A DNA stretch of 64,000 nucleotides from Amycolatopsis eburnea (GCF_003937945.1 NZ_RSEC01000060.1:248001-312000); one strand, 5' to 3'; shown: positions 1-10,491, numbered from the stretch's first letter. Notes: a model not told the origin generated them from the letters alone. Program-made: numbers and translations.

Positions 1-504
1 ACCGTGCGGGAGACCGCGCCCGCGCAGGCCGTCGCGCAGAACCCGCGCTGGCAGGCGTGGATCGACACCGGCCCGCACCAGGCGCTGGCCGAGCTGGCGG
101 ACCTCGAGTGGGCCGACGGCCTCGCGATCGGCAGCCCGACCCGGTTCGGCGGCCCGGCCGCCCAGCTCAAGTCGTTCCTGGACAGCACGGGCGGGCTGTG
201 GGCGAAGGGGAAGCTCGCGGACAAGGTCGCGACGTCGTTCACGACGGCGTCCACCGCGCACGGCGGCCTGGAATCGACGCTGCTGGCGATCAACAACGTC
301 TTCTACCACTGGGGCGCGATCGTCGTGCCGCTCGGCTACACCGACCCGCACCTGATGGAGTCGGGCAACCCGTACGGCGGCTCGTTCGTGTCCCGCAAGT
401 CGGCGGCGCCCGACGACCTCGCCCTCGGCGCGCTGCGCGTCCAGGGCCGGCGGCTGGCCACCATCACGACGCACGTGGCGACCGGCCTCAAGCGGGCCGA
501 GTAA
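1..504 (+). CDS. wrbA: NAD(P)H:quinone oxidoreductase, WrbA/flavodoxin family (5' partial)
   Basis: The visible 167 residues are the C-terminal part of a WrbA-type FMN flavoprotein, which reduces quinones by two electrons using NAD(P)H. The segment GSPTRFGGPAAQLKSFLD, about 40 residues into the fragment, is the conserved FMN-binding loop of the family. It is followed by FTTASTAHGGLEST and by the GY..P stretch typical of WrbA. The reading frame is open to base 1, so the N-terminal roughly 35 residues and the start lie outside the window. A GTG at base 4 exists but would give a truncated protein. The family is normally about 200 residues. The next gene begins 49 bp later with its own promoter. 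Confidence 0.85.
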   Translation, partial: TVRETAPAQAVAQNPRWQAWIDTGPHQALAELADLEWADGLAIGSPTRFGGPAAQLKSFLDSTGGLWAKGKLADKVATSFTTASTAHGGLESTLLAINNVFYHWGAIVVPLGYTDPHLMESGNPYGGSFVSRKSAAPDDLALGALRVQGRRLATITTHVATGLKRAE

Positions 505-518
505 CCGGAAAAACCCTT

Positions 519-546
519 TTGGCAGTGACGCGGCCGCGCTTAGAGT
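519..546 (+). promoter_or_regulatory. Promoter of the EamA gene (leaderless)
   Basis: TTGGCA (519-524) and TAGAGT (541-546) are 16 bp apart and lie 7 nt before the GTG at 554. This places the transcription start at or next to the start codon, and no Shine-Dalgarno sequence is present, so a leaderless mRNA is likely. Confidence 0.5.
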
Positions 547-553
547 CGCGACG

Positions 554-1501
554 GTGACCACCGAGCTGCCCGTCCTCGCCCCGCCCCGGGTCGCCCACCG
601 CGGCCGCGGGACCACGCTCGTCCTGCTCGCCGCCCTGTCCTTCAGCACGTCGGGCACGCTGGGCAAGTCCGCGATGGCCGCCGGGATCAGCCCGCAGCAG
701 GTGGCCTCGATGCGCATCGCGCTGGCCGGGCTGGTGCTGCTGGCGGGCGTGGCGCTGGTGGCGCCGCGGAAGCTGCGGGTGCGCCGTGCCGAGCTGCCGG
801 TGCTGGCCGGGTACGGCCTGCTCGGCGTCGCCGGCGTGCAGCTGCTCTACTTCGTCGCAGCGGGCCGGATCCCGGTCGGCATCGCGATCCTGCTGGAGTT
901 CGTCTCCCCCGTGCTCATCGCGCTGTGGGTGCGGTTCGTGCGGCGGCACCGGCTGCCGCGGTCGGTGTGGGGCGGCATCGCGCTGGCGATGATCGGGTTG
1001 TCGCTGGTCGCGCAGGTCTGGCAGGGCGTGACGCTCAACGGCCTCGGCCTGCTCGCCGGCTTCGGCGCGGCGCTGTGCTCGGCCGGGTACTTCCTGCTCG
1101 GCGAGCGCGCGGTGGCCGACATCGACCCGCTGGGCCTGGTGACCTGGGGCATGGTGATCGGCGCGGTCGCGATCGGCGTCGTCGCGCCGCCGTGGACGTG
1201 GCCGGTCGGGCTGCTCGGCACCGACGTCGCGTTCGGCGCGTGGCACCCGCCGGTGTGGCTGCTGATCACCCTGCTGGTGCTGGTGGCGACCGTGCTGGCC
1301 TACGTCTTCGGGATCTCGTCGCTGCGGCACCTCCCGGCGTCGGTGGCGAGCGTGCTGGGGCTGGTCGAGCCGGTGATCGTCACGGTCACGGCGTGGGCGC
1401 TGCTCGGCGAGGAGCTCACCTGGCTCCAGCTGCTCGGCTCGGCGATCCTGCTCGGCGGCGCGTACCTGGTGCAGCGGAAGGCCGAGGTCCTCACGAGCTG
1501 A
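554..1501 (+). CDS. EamA/DMT-superfamily exporter
   Basis: A 315-residue protein with about ten hydrophobic helices in two similar halves, the layout of EamA (DUF6) drug/metabolite transporters such as RhtA and YdcZ-like exporters. The first half carries the typical opening FSTSGTLGKSAMAAG. The second half ends with the conserved stretch SVLGLVEPVIVTVTAWALLGE, a strong family signature (EP...W..LGE). The likely role is export of amino acids or other small metabolites across the cytoplasmic membrane; the substrate cannot be read from sequence. The GTG start at 554 is chosen because a -10 element lies 7 nt upstream. An amino-acid permease follows in the same direction 41 bp later. Confidence 0.88.
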   Translation: MTTELPVLAPPRVAHRGRGTTLVLLAALSFSTSGTLGKSAMAAGISPQQVASMRIALAGLVLLAGVALVAPRKLRVRRAELPVLAGYGLLGVAGVQLLYFVAAGRIPVGIAILLEFVSPVLIALWVRFVRRHRLPRSVWGGIALAMIGLSLVAQVWQGVTLNGLGLLAGFGAALCSAGYFLLGERAVADIDPLGLVTWGMVIGAVAIGVVAPPWTWPVGLLGTDVAFGAWHPPVWLLITLLVLVATVLAYVFGISSLRHLPASVASVLGLVEPVIVTVTAWALLGEELTWLQLLGSAILLGGAYLVQRKAEVLTS

Positions 1502-1542
1502 GTTCTTCACGAAGTGCCGTCGAAGTGCGACAATCCCCCACC

Positions 1543-2916
1543 GTGACGACGAAGTCCGGGCTGCGGCCCGATCTGCGCCAGCGGCACGTGCGGATGATCG
1601 CCCTCGGCGGCATCATCGGCGCGAGCCTGTTCATCGGCAGCGGCGCGGTGATCCACACCGTGGGCCCGGCGGCCGTACTCTCCTACGCGCTGGGCGGGCT
1701 GCTCGTCGTGCTCGTGATGCGGATGCTCGGCGAGATGGCCACGGCCGCGCCGTCGCTGGGCTCGTTCATGGAGTACGCGCGCGACGCCCTCGGCGGCTGG
1801 GCGGGCTTCACGATCGGCTGGCTGTACTGGTACTTCTGGGTCGGCGTGGTCGCGTTCGAGGCGGTCGCCGGCGCGAAGATCCTGCAGGGCTGGATCCCCG
1901 GCGTGCCGCAGTGGGTGTTCTCCCTGGCGCTGATGCTCCTGCTGACGGCGACGAACCTGGCGTCGGCGCGGTCGTTCGGCGAGACGGAGTTCTGGCTGGC
2001 GTCGGTCAAGGTCGCGACGATCGTGGTGTTCCTGGTGCTGGGCCTGCTGTTCGTGCTGGGGCTCTGGCCGGGTGGGCACTTCTCGGTCGGCAACATCGGC
2101 CTGGACGGTTTCGTGCCCCACGGCGGCTTTTCGGTCGTGCACGGCGTGGTGATCGTGATCTTTTCCTACTTCGGCGCGGAAATCGTGACGATCGCGGCCG
2201 CGGAGTCCGACCAGCCGGAGACGGCGGTCCGCAAGGCGACGTCGACGATCGTCTGGCGCGTGATCGTGTTCTACGTGGGTTCGGTGACCCTGCTGGTGAT
2301 GATCACGCCGTGGCGCGAAATCCCCAGCGAGACCAGCCCGTTCGCGGCGGCGTTCGGCCGCTTCGGCGTCCCGGCGGCATCGACGATCGTGAGCGCGGTC
2401 GTCCTGACGGCGGCGCTGTCGGTGCTGAATTCGGGGCTGTACACGGCATCCCGGATGCTGTTCGCGCTGCGCCGCCACGGCTGGGCCCCGGCGTGGATCT
2501 CGGACACGAACGCGCGCGGCGTCCCGTGGAAGGCGATCCTGGCGTCCACTTCGGTCGGTTACGTGGCGGTGGTGATGAGCTACGTGTCCCCGGACAAGAT
2601 CTTCTACTTCATCATCAACTCGGCGGGCGCGGTGGCATTGTTCGTGTACGCCATCATCTGCGGCTCGCAGCTGCGGATGCGGCGCACGCTGGAGGCGTCG
2701 TCACCGGAGAAGCTGAAGCTGCGGATGTGGGGTTATCCGTGGCTGAGCTGGGTGACGTTGGCGCTGACGCTGGCGGTGGTGGCGTCGATGCTGTTCGTGG
2801 ACGAAGACGCGCGCTCGCAGCTGTACCTGAGCCTGATCAGCCTGGCGGTGATCCTGGGCGTGTACGCGCTCATCCGCCGGCGATCCGGCTCAGCGCCCCG
2901 AAGAACACGTCCGTGA
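1543..2916 (+). CDS. Amino acid permease (APC superfamily, AAT family)
   Basis: A 457-residue, 12-helix secondary transporter of the AAT group (GABA/aromatic/proline permeases), which imports amino acids with protons. The N-terminus has the family pattern LRQRHVRMIALGGIIGASLF followed by IGSGAVI. Further on are GEMATAAPSLGSFMEYAR and SYFGAEIVTIAAAESDQPE, both consensus stretches of the family. The GTG at 1543 places the first conserved residue at the expected distance. GACAAT (1529-1534) lies 8 nt upstream as a possible leaderless -10. The 3' end overlaps the convergent VWA gene by 47 bp, so the last 15 residues (Arg/Ser-rich) are not conserved-looking. Substrate unknown. Confidence 0.88.
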   Translation: MTTKSGLRPDLRQRHVRMIALGGIIGASLFIGSGAVIHTVGPAAVLSYALGGLLVVLVMRMLGEMATAAPSLGSFMEYARDALGGWAGFTIGWLYWYFWVGVVAFEAVAGAKILQGWIPGVPQWVFSLALMLLLTATNLASARSFGETEFWLASVKVATIVVFLVLGLLFVLGLWPGGHFSVGNIGLDGFVPHGGFSVVHGVVIVIFSYFGAEIVTIAAAESDQPETAVRKATSTIVWRVIVFYVGSVTLLVMITPWREIPSETSPFAAAFGRFGVPAASTIVSAVVLTAALSVLNSGLYTASRMLFALRRHGWAPAWISDTNARGVPWKAILASTSVGYVAVVMSYVSPDKIFYFIINSAGAVALFVYAIICGSQLRMRRTLEASSPEKLKLRMWGYPWLSWVTLALTLAVVASMLFVDEDARSQLYLSLISLAVILGVYALIRRRSGSAPRRTRP

Positions 2917-4513
2917 TCTTCGCCGGGTCCGGCGTCACGAACGCCTGGCCGCCGGTCGCGGCCGTGATCTGGTCGAGTTCCGGCTTGTCCGCGTCCGGGC
3001 CGATGCCCACGCCGATCAGCGGGATGGGGCGGCGGGGGTCCTGGAGTTTCGCCAGCTCGGCCAGCAGGTCCGCGCGGCTGATGCTGTGCGGGTCCTCGTT
3101 GCGGCCGTCGGTCATCACGATCACCAGGTTGAGCCGGCCGGGCTCCCACTCGCGGCGGGCGGTGCGGTAGGTGTCCAGAACGCTGTCGTACAGCCCGGTT
3201 CCGCCGTCGGCGGTCGCCGTCAGCTGCGCGAGCTTGTCCGGCGCGCCGCTGGCCAGGTGCTGGGCCACCGAGGCCATCGGGAGGATCTCGCGGTAGTCCT
3301 TGTCGCCGTCGAGCTTGGTGGAGAACGCCAGCATGCGCAGCTGCGTCGCCGGTTTGAACAGGCGCAACGCCTTCTGCGTCGCCTCGACCGTCAGCTGCAT
3401 GCGGTTCAGCGCCGTGCCGGGCACCTGCGCGTTCATCGAGCCGGACACGTCGATCAGCACCTGCACGCGCGCGCTCAGGTTGATGCCCGCCCACTGGTTG
3501 AGCAGCTCGTCGACGACGCCGGCCTGCGGCAGGTTCATCACCTGGATGCCCGTCGGCGACACGCGCGGGTCGTCGGTGTGGTCGCGCAGCGCCTGCCCGC
3601 CCGCCGCGCGCAGGCCCGTCTTCGCGATCGCGTCGGAGCCGGGGCCGCCGAGCAGGGCCTCCCGCAACGCGTCGACGATCGGGCGCTGCTGCGGGGTGAC
3701 GCCGCTCAGCTCCGCGAACGGGTAGTCCAAAGTGGGCACCGCGGTCGAGTAGACGGCGACGAGCGGCGCCGACGTGTCCTCGATGTTGTGGCGCAGCAAG
3801 GAGTTCTCCGACGTCGGGAACGCCGTGACCGCGGCCGTGCCGCTGCCGTCGCTCGAGCCCGGCAGCCGCGCGATCAGGTCCGTCTCGGCGCCGAGCGTGT
3901 TGACCGAGAACCGCCGCAGCAGCGCGACGTACGCGGCCGAAGGTTCGGGCGCCGCCTTGACGCTGTCGCGCAGGCCCAGCAACGCCAGCGCGCCGACCGG
4001 GTCGCGCGCCGGGTCGGGCATCCCCGGCACGACGCCGGGCGCGGCCAGCACGTCCGCCCACGTGGGTGCGCGGTCGGGCCAGCCGAGGCCCTTGGCGACG
4101 TCCGCGGCGACACCGAGCACCACCGGGGAGCTGGCGACCGACGCCCCGGTTTCGGGCACGTCGGCGGCCCCGAGCTGGTGCGCGCGGCGCAGGGCGAGCG
4201 TGGAATCGGGCACCCACACCTGCGGGCGCGGGCTGCCGTCGGACAGCGCGAGCCGCTCGGCGGCCTGCGTCGCCTCCCTGGTCTGGACCTCGACCGCGCC
4301 GCACGGCAGGTCCAGCCCCCGCGCGACGATCGTCAACGCGGGCGCGATGTCCGCGGACGCGGTCACGAGGACGTTCACGGGGTGCTCGCACGCGGGCTTC
4401 CGGTTGACGACCGCCACGGTCACCCAGGCCGCGGCTCCCAGCACGGCCACGAGCCCGATCGCGAGCACGGGCACCAGCAGCTGGCGTCGGCCATCCGGCG
4501 AATGACGTCCCAT
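2870..4513 (-). CDS. Membrane-anchored substrate-binding/VWA-domain protein
   Basis: A 547-residue protein with one transmembrane helix at about residues 12-33, then a large extracytoplasmic part. Residues about 45-330 resemble a type II solute-binding fold (VLVTASADIAPAL ... QVWVPDSTLAL). The C-terminal third (about 345-547) is a von Willebrand A domain with a complete MIDAS start, LIDVSGSMN (DxSxS near residue 354), and a later MTDG motif. Such fused binding/VWA proteins are known in actinobacteria, but their ligands are not. ATG 4513 is preferred over a start at 4618 because AGAGAGG lies 8 nt before it and the anchor helix then sits at the N-terminus. It overlaps the permease gene tail to tail. 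Confidence 0.82.
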   Translation of the reverse strand: MGRHSPDGRRQLLVPVLAIGLVAVLGAAAWVTVAVVNRKPACEHPVNVLVTASADIAPALTIVARGLDLPCGAVEVQTREATQAAERLALSDGSPRPQVWVPDSTLALRRAHQLGAADVPETGASVASSPVVLGVAADVAKGLGWPDRAPTWADVLAAPGVVPGMPDPARDPVGALALLGLRDSVKAAPEPSAAYVALLRRFSVNTLGAETDLIARLPGSSDGSGTAAVTAFPTSENSLLRHNIEDTSAPLVAVYSTAVPTLDYPFAELSGVTPQQRPIVDALREALLGGPGSDAIAKTGLRAAGGQALRDHTDDPRVSPTGIQVMNLPQAGVVDELLNQWAGINLSARVQVLIDVSGSMNAQVPGTALNRMQLTVEATQKALRLFKPATQLRMLAFSTKLDGDKDYREILPMASVAQHLASGAPDKLAQLTATADGGTGLYDSVLDTYRTARREWEPGRLNLVIVMTDGRNEDPHSISRADLLAELAKLQDPRRPIPLIGVGIGPDADKPELDQITAATGGQAFVTPDPAKITDVFFGALSRIAGG

Positions 4514-4687
4514 CGGCGCGGCCTCTCTGCGCGAGGCGAGGTGGGGATCAAGGTTATCCCGCGGCAAAGCGGCGTCTCGTGGTCCAGACGGCGTAACAGC
4601 CCCTAGGGGAAGCCTCATCCCCAGGAGGGACCCGGTCCGTCCCGCAGCGGGATGTCCCGGCCCGCGGCAGCCGAAACACTGGTGCCC

Positions 4688-4789
4688 ATGAAGCCGACAC
4701 GTGCCGAACAGCGCCGGGCCCGCCGCGCGCTCCTCCGCCAGAGCGTCGTCGTGGCCCTCGCACTGATAGTGATCAAGCTGGAACGCTAA
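4688..4789 (+). CDS. Possible small membrane peptide (33 aa)
   Basis: A short frame: Arg-rich N-terminal half (RAEQRRARRALLRQ) followed by one hydrophobic stretch (SVVVALALIVIKL) and a TAA stop. The basic start plus single helix resembles small membrane peptides that annotation often misses. A GTG two codons upstream is also possible. There is no clear Shine-Dalgarno sequence. The stop overlaps the end of the converging gene at 4786 by 4 bp. Composition supports it weakly; it may be chance. Confidence 0.3.
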   Translation: MKPTRAEQRRARRALLRQSVVVALALIVIKLER

Positions 4790-5529
4790 GCAACAACCGG
4801 CCGCGCCTCATCCCAGTAGGAGTCGATCTCACCGGCGAACTGTGCGTACCAGCGTCCGTCTGCGGAAGCGAGGCAGATCCACGGTTTGTCGTACGACTCA
4901 CCCTTGAACGTGTAGTGCTTGAGGCAAATAGATCCATTTTCGGAGCGGTAATCGGCAGCGACGACACCGTACGGAAATGGAACCTGCGAGAGCCGCACTT
5001 CAACGCCATCGGCTGACGACAGAGCACGCAGCGTCAAGAAGTCATAACAGGAGTTCTCGATCAACGCGACTTCGCGGTCACGTGAAAAGTGCCGCCTCGA
5101 TCGCACGACTGCGTGGTCGAGGGCCGTTCCCTCGGGGTCGTACAGCATGACTCGAAGTCGCTTACCCGCCTGCACGTAGTCTTTCAGTTCCGCCTCATAG
5201 CGGCCGAATGTCCGCGAAAGATCTACTCCGGCAAGCATCACCAGGCTCGAGTTCTTCAACGCCGACGGAAGATCCAGAACGGGCTCGTCCTGAAACTTCG
5301 CTCTCGCACCGATATCAGCCAGCCTGTCCAAGCCGGCTTGAACAGCGATCCGCTGCTCGATGAGGGCAAACCCGGTCAACCCCAGTGCCGTGACCGTGAG
5401 CGTCGAAACAAGCCGCTGGGATCCGACGTCCAGAATCGCGAGTACCACGGCGACGGTGCTGACGACCAGGACAAGGTACAGCTCGACATGGCGGCCTCGC
5501 CGAATCGAGTCCCAGATCCTCGAAAACAC
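4786..5529 (-). CDS. Two-helix membrane protein with phospholipase-D-like C-terminal region (hypothetical)
   Basis: A 247-residue protein I cannot assign to a named family. Residues 16-33 and about 38-58 form two adjacent membrane helices near the N-terminus. The cytoplasmic remainder contains SSLVMLAGVDLSRTFGRYEAE and GKRLRVMLYDPEGTALDHAV. This resembles the start of the phospholipase-D-like folds found in signalling and conflict proteins (a beta strand, a helix of the type 'extra-basic region', then a strand ending L.DP). A canonical HxK motif is not obvious. It is visibly less GC-rich than its neighbours and uses A/T-ending codons more often, which suggests transfer from elsewhere. It sits alone between converging genes, just beyond the rnj terminator. 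Confidence 0.6.
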   Translation of the reverse strand: MFSRIWDSIRRGRHVELYLVLVVSTVAVVLAILDVGSQRLVSTLTVTALGLTGFALIEQRIAVQAGLDRLADIGARAKFQDEPVLDLPSALKNSSLVMLAGVDLSRTFGRYEAELKDYVQAGKRLRVMLYDPEGTALDHAVVRSRRHFSRDREVALIENSCYDFLTLRALSSADGVEVRLSQVPFPYGVVAADYRSENGSICLKHYTFKGESYDKPWICLASADGRWYAQFAGEIDSYWDEARPVVA

Positions 5530-5619
5530 ACCGACCCCCGTCCAGGCGAGTCTTCAAGGGTAGATGGAGCGGGAAGCAACCTTCACCGCCGTTACCCAAG
5601 CGGAACCGATGTGGTGAAA

Positions 5620-5664
5620 CGCGGAACGCCTCCGCACTCCGGCTGGAGGCGAAGGCGTTCCGCG
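5620..5664 (-). terminator. Terminator hairpin after rnj
   Basis: The arms CGCGGAACGCCT (5620-5631) and AGGCGTTCCGCG (5653-5664) are perfectly complementary over 12 bp. The 21-nt loop can itself form a small stem. It lies 8 bp beyond the rnj stop codon. There is no T-run, as is usual in actinobacteria. Confidence 0.65.
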
Positions 5665-5672
5665 CGAAGGAC

Positions 5673-7370
5673 TCAGACCGGGATGACCGTCGGGACGATC
5701 ATCGGGCGGCGGCGGTAGGTGTCCGCCACCCAGCGGCCCACGACCCGGCGGACCGCCTGGGCGATGCGGTGGGTGTCGGTGATGCCTTCCGCCTCGGTGC
5801 GCGCCAGCTCCATCTCCACCAGCGGCACGACGGCGTCGAGGGCCTTCGGGTCGTCCGAGAAGCCGCGGCCGGCGACCGTCGGGCTGCTGACCGCGCGGCC
5901 GGTGTTCGAGTCGACCGCGACGTTGATCGCGATGAACCCGCCCTCGCCGAGGACCAGGCGGTCCGACAGCGTCGACTCGCCGACGTCGCCGACCGACAGG
6001 CCGTCGACGTAGACGTGGCCGACCTCGACGCGGCCGGTGCGCGACGCCTTGCCGTCCACGAGGTCGACGACCACGCCGTCTTCGGCGATGACCACGTTCT
6101 CCGCGGCCACGCCGGTGCGGACGGCCAGCTCACCGTTGGCGCGCAGGTGCTTCCACTCGCCGTGGACCGGCATCACGTTGCTCGGGCGCACGGCGTTGTA
6201 CAGGTAGAGCAGCTCGCCCGCCGACGCGTGGCCGGAGACGTGCACCTTCGCGTTGCCCTGGTGGACGACGTTCGCGCCGAGCCGGGTCAGGCCGTTGACC
6301 ACGCCGAACACCGCGGTCTCGTTGCCCGGGATCATCGAGCTGGCCAGCACGACCGTGTCGCCCGCGCGGATGGAGATCTGGCGGTGCTCGCCGCGCGCCA
6401 TCCGCGACAGGGCCGAGAGCGGCTCGCCCTGGGAGCCCGTCGAGACGAACAGGACCTTGCTCTCGGGCAGGGTGCTCGCCTGGTCGAGGTCGACCAGCAG
6501 GCCGTCCGGCACGTTGAGCAGGCCGAGGTCGGCGGCGATCCCCATGTTGCGGACCATCGAGCGGCCGACGAACGCGATCCGGCGGCCGTGCCGGTGCGCG
6601 GCGTCCAGGACCTGCTGTACGCGGTGCACGTGGCTGGCGAAGCAGGCCACGATCACGCGCTGGTCCACGCGGCGGATGACGTCGTCGAGCACCGGGCCGA
6701 TGTCGCGCTCGGGCATGACGAACCCGGGCACCTCGGCGTTGGTCGAGTCGACGCAGAACAGGTCGACGCCCTCGTCGCCGAGCCGGGAGAAGCCGGCCAG
6801 GTCGGTCAGGCGCCCGTCCAGCGGGAGCTGGTCGAGCTTGATGTCGCCGGTGTGCAGCACCACGCCCGCCGGGGTGCGGATGGCCACCGCCAGCGCGTCC
6901 GGGATGGAGTGGTTGACCGCGAAGAACTCGAGGTTGAACACGCCGACGTCGCGGCGCTCGCCCTCGCGGACCTCGATCAGCTTCGGCCGCTGCCGGTGCT
7001 CCTTGGCCTTGGCCGCGAGCAGCGCGTTGGTGAACCGCGAGCCGTAGATCGGCAGGTCCGGCCGCAGGCGCAGGAGGAACGGGACGGCACCGATGTGGTC
7101 CTCGTGCCCGTGGGTGAGCACCAGCCCCTCGATGTCGTCGAGGCGGTCCTCAATCGCGCGGAAGTCGGGCAGGATCAGGTCGACGCCGGGCTGGTCGTCC
7201 TCGGGGAAGAGCACCCCGCAGTCGACGATGAGCAGCCGGCCGCCGAATTCGAAGACGGTCATGTTGCGCCCGACCTCGCCGATGCCGCCCAGCGCGACGA
7301 CGCGCAGGGCTCCCTCGGGGAGTGCGGGCGGGGCGTTCGTGGGGCCTGGACCTGGGGGAAGTGAGCTCAC
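5673..7370 (-). CDS. rnj: Ribonuclease J
   Basis: A 565-residue metallo-beta-lactamase/beta-CASP nuclease that cuts RNA internally and degrades it 5' to 3', acting in mRNA turnover and rRNA maturation. The zinc-binding motif LTHGHEDHIGA is present near residue 85. VVLHTGDIKLDQ and the beta-CASP stretch VIVACFASHVHRVQQVLDAA follow, and FVSTGSQGEP and HVSGHASAGEL complete the active site. Length and domain order (lactamase, beta-CASP, C-terminal dimer domain) match actinobacterial RNase J. The N-terminal roughly 20 residues are Pro-rich. Its start overlaps the dapA stop by 4 bp (ATGA), so the two are co-translated, and the dapA-rnj order is the one found in mycobacteria. Confidence 0.96.
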   Translation of the reverse strand: MSSLPPGPGPTNAPPALPEGALRVVALGGIGEVGRNMTVFEFGGRLLIVDCGVLFPEDDQPGVDLILPDFRAIEDRLDDIEGLVLTHGHEDHIGAVPFLLRLRPDLPIYGSRFTNALLAAKAKEHRQRPKLIEVREGERRDVGVFNLEFFAVNHSIPDALAVAIRTPAGVVLHTGDIKLDQLPLDGRLTDLAGFSRLGDEGVDLFCVDSTNAEVPGFVMPERDIGPVLDDVIRRVDQRVIVACFASHVHRVQQVLDAAHRHGRRIAFVGRSMVRNMGIAADLGLLNVPDGLLVDLDQASTLPESKVLFVSTGSQGEPLSALSRMARGEHRQISIRAGDTVVLASSMIPGNETAVFGVVNGLTRLGANVVHQGNAKVHVSGHASAGELLYLYNAVRPSNVMPVHGEWKHLRANGELAVRTGVAAENVVIAEDGVVVDLVDGKASRTGRVEVGHVYVDGLSVGDVGESTLSDRLVLGEGGFIAINVAVDSNTGRAVSSPTVAGRGFSDDPKALDAVVPLVEMELARTEAEGITDTHRIAQAVRRVVGRWVADTYRRRPMIVPTVIPV

Positions 7371-8380
7371 CGAGGCAGGGTCCCAACGCTGGTGTGCGAG
7401 GTCGGCGCCACGTAGGCGGCCCGCGAGTCTGCTTGTGCCACCCGCTCACCATGCCAGTCCTGGGCCGCCGTGTCGCCCAGCGGCACGCCGCCCTGGGCCA
7501 GATCGGCGGCGATCGCGGCCACCTGCTCGTCGGTGGCCGGGGCGATCGGCAGCCGCGGGTGGCCGATGTCGAACCCGCGCAGCCGCAGCGCCGCCTTGCT
7601 GAACGCGACCCCGCCGACCCGCGACATCGCGCGCAGCACCGGCAGCATGGCGCGGTGGTTGGTGCGCGCGGTGGAGGTGTCGCCGTTCTCGTAGGCGTCG
7701 ATCATCGCGCGGATCCGGCCCGCGACGACGTGACCGATCACACTCACCACGCCGGTGCCGCCGACGGAGATCCACGGCAGGTTCAGGCCGTCGTCGCCCG
7801 AGTAGTAGGCGAGGTGGGTGTTCGCGATGACCTCGGAGCCGGCGATGAGGTCGCCCTTGGCGTCCTTGACCGCGACGATCCGCGGGTGCTCGGCCAGCCG
7901 CAGCAGCGTGTCGACCTCGATCGGGACGACCGAGCGCGGCGGGATGTCGTAGAGCATCACCGGCAGCCCGCTGCTGTCGGCGACGGTGGTGAAGTGCGCG
8001 TACAGCCCGGCCTGGCTCGGCCGCGAGTAGTACGGGGTGACGACGAGGAGCCCGTGCGCGCCGGCCGCTTCGGCCTGCTTCGCCTGCTCGATGCTGTGCG
8101 CCGTGTTGTTGGTGCCCGCGCCGGCCACGACGGTCGCGCGGTCGCCGACGGCCTCGACCACGGCGCGGATCAGCTGCTGCTTCTCGTCGTCGGTCGTGGT
8201 CGGGCTCTCGCCGGTCGTGCCGTTGACGACGAGGCCGTCGTTCCCCAGCTCCACGAGGTGCTCGGCCAGCTCCTGCGCCCGCTTCAGGTCCAGCGCCCCG
8301 TCGGCGTCGAAGGGGGTGGCCATCGCGGTGAGCACGCGCCCGAACGGCCGTCCGGGCGCTGCGGTAGGTGGGTTGGACAT
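7367..8380 (-). CDS. dapA: 4-hydroxy-tetrahydrodipicolinate synthase
   Basis: Condenses pyruvate with aspartate semialdehyde, the first committed step to diaminopimelate and lysine. The TIM-barrel enzyme shows VVNGTTGESPTTTDDEK, the pyruvate-binding GTTGE loop; VVTPYYSRPSQ with the catalytic Tyr; and IVAVKDAKGD with the Schiff-base Lys. At 337 residues it is longer than the usual roughly 300 because of a 25-30 residue polar tail after the last helix. ATG 8380 is chosen by homology. TACCGT (8392-8387) lies 6 nt upstream, consistent with leaderless transcription. It is the first gene of a dapA-rnj operon, with a 4-bp overlap. Confidence 0.95.
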   Translation of the reverse strand: MSNPPTAAPGRPFGRVLTAMATPFDADGALDLKRAQELAEHLVELGNDGLVVNGTTGESPTTTDDEKQQLIRAVVEAVGDRATVVAGAGTNNTAHSIEQAKQAEAAGAHGLLVVTPYYSRPSQAGLYAHFTTVADSSGLPVMLYDIPPRSVVPIEVDTLLRLAEHPRIVAVKDAKGDLIAGSEVIANTHLAYYSGDDGLNLPWISVGGTGVVSVIGHVVAGRIRAMIDAYENGDTSTARTNHRAMLPVLRAMSRVGGVAFSKAALRLRGFDIGHPRLPIAPATDEQVAAIAADLAQGGVPLGDTAAQDWHGERVAQADSRAAYVAPTSHTSVGTLPR

Positions 8381-8481
8381 GCCCAGACGGTACCCCGTCC
8401 CGCCGACGAAAACCGCGCCGACCTGGCCTCCTCGGCGAAGTGCGGAGGATTTCCCGGGCGTGGCCGCTCGTCGCGGAACTT

Positions 8482-9975
<1,494 letters not shown>

Positions 9976-10052
9976 GGTGCTCCTTTTGGCGGCGGTCGCG
10001 CAGATGCTAGTCGGACCGCTCCGGAGCGTGCGGGGTTCCGCGCAATTGTGAC

Positions 10053-10487
10053 TCAGCGGTGTGTTTCGCCGCGGTACGGGATCCATCGGTAACCCGGCGC
10101 GAAGTCGCTGAACTCGGCGCGCTCGCCAGTGGCGGCCCAGATGTCCTCGCTGACCACGAGCCCGGCGAACCGCGTCAGGTCCTTTTCGGCCACCAGCTCG
10201 GCGTACGTGCGGAACTCGTCGGTCTCGACGCCGGCGAGCGCGTAGCGGTAGACCGGCGGAGCGGTCCGCAGGAGCCAGTAGAGCTGCCGCCCGGCCGCGG
10301 TCATGGCCGCGGCCTCCGCGGCGGACCCGATCCCCCGCTCGCTGAGGCCTTCGGGCGCGATGCTGCACCACCAGGCGCCTTCGGAGGAGAAGACGCGGGA
10401 GGACCGGCCTTCGAAATGGCGGGCGAGGTCGCGGGCGTGGGTTTCCCGTTCGCCGCACTCCGCGTTGAGGGCGTAGATGTAGGCCAT
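10053..10487 (-). CDS. Conserved-looking hypothetical protein downstream of mntH
   Basis: A 144-residue soluble protein that I do not recognise. It is rich in aromatic residues (AWWCSIAP, YWLLRTAPPVYRYAL, RFAGLVVSEDIWAA), has no signal peptide or membrane segment, and has several Cys and His residues. It begins 4 bp after the stop of the Nramp transporter gene on the same strand, so the two are very probably co-transcribed. A role linked to metal import is possible but rests only on position. The start ATG 10487 is the only reasonable one. Confidence 0.65.
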   Translation of the reverse strand: MAYIYALNAECGERETHARDLARHFEGRSSRVFSSEGAWWCSIAPEGLSERGIGSAAEAAAMTAAGRQLYWLLRTAPPVYRYALAGVETDEFRTYAELVAEKDLTRFAGLVVSEDIWAATGERAEFSDFAPGYRWIPYRGETHR

Positions 10488-10491
10488 TCGC

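Noticed and set aside
1..504. WrbA pseudogene (N-terminal truncation)
   Set aside because: The frame is open to base 1 of the window, so truncation is most simply caused by the window edge.
3086..4606. Long plus-strand reading frames opposite the VWA gene, and similar Arg-rich frames elsewhere
   Set aside because: High GC leaves many shadow frames open. Their products are Arg/Ala/Gly-rich with no domain, and each lies opposite or out of frame with a recognised gene.
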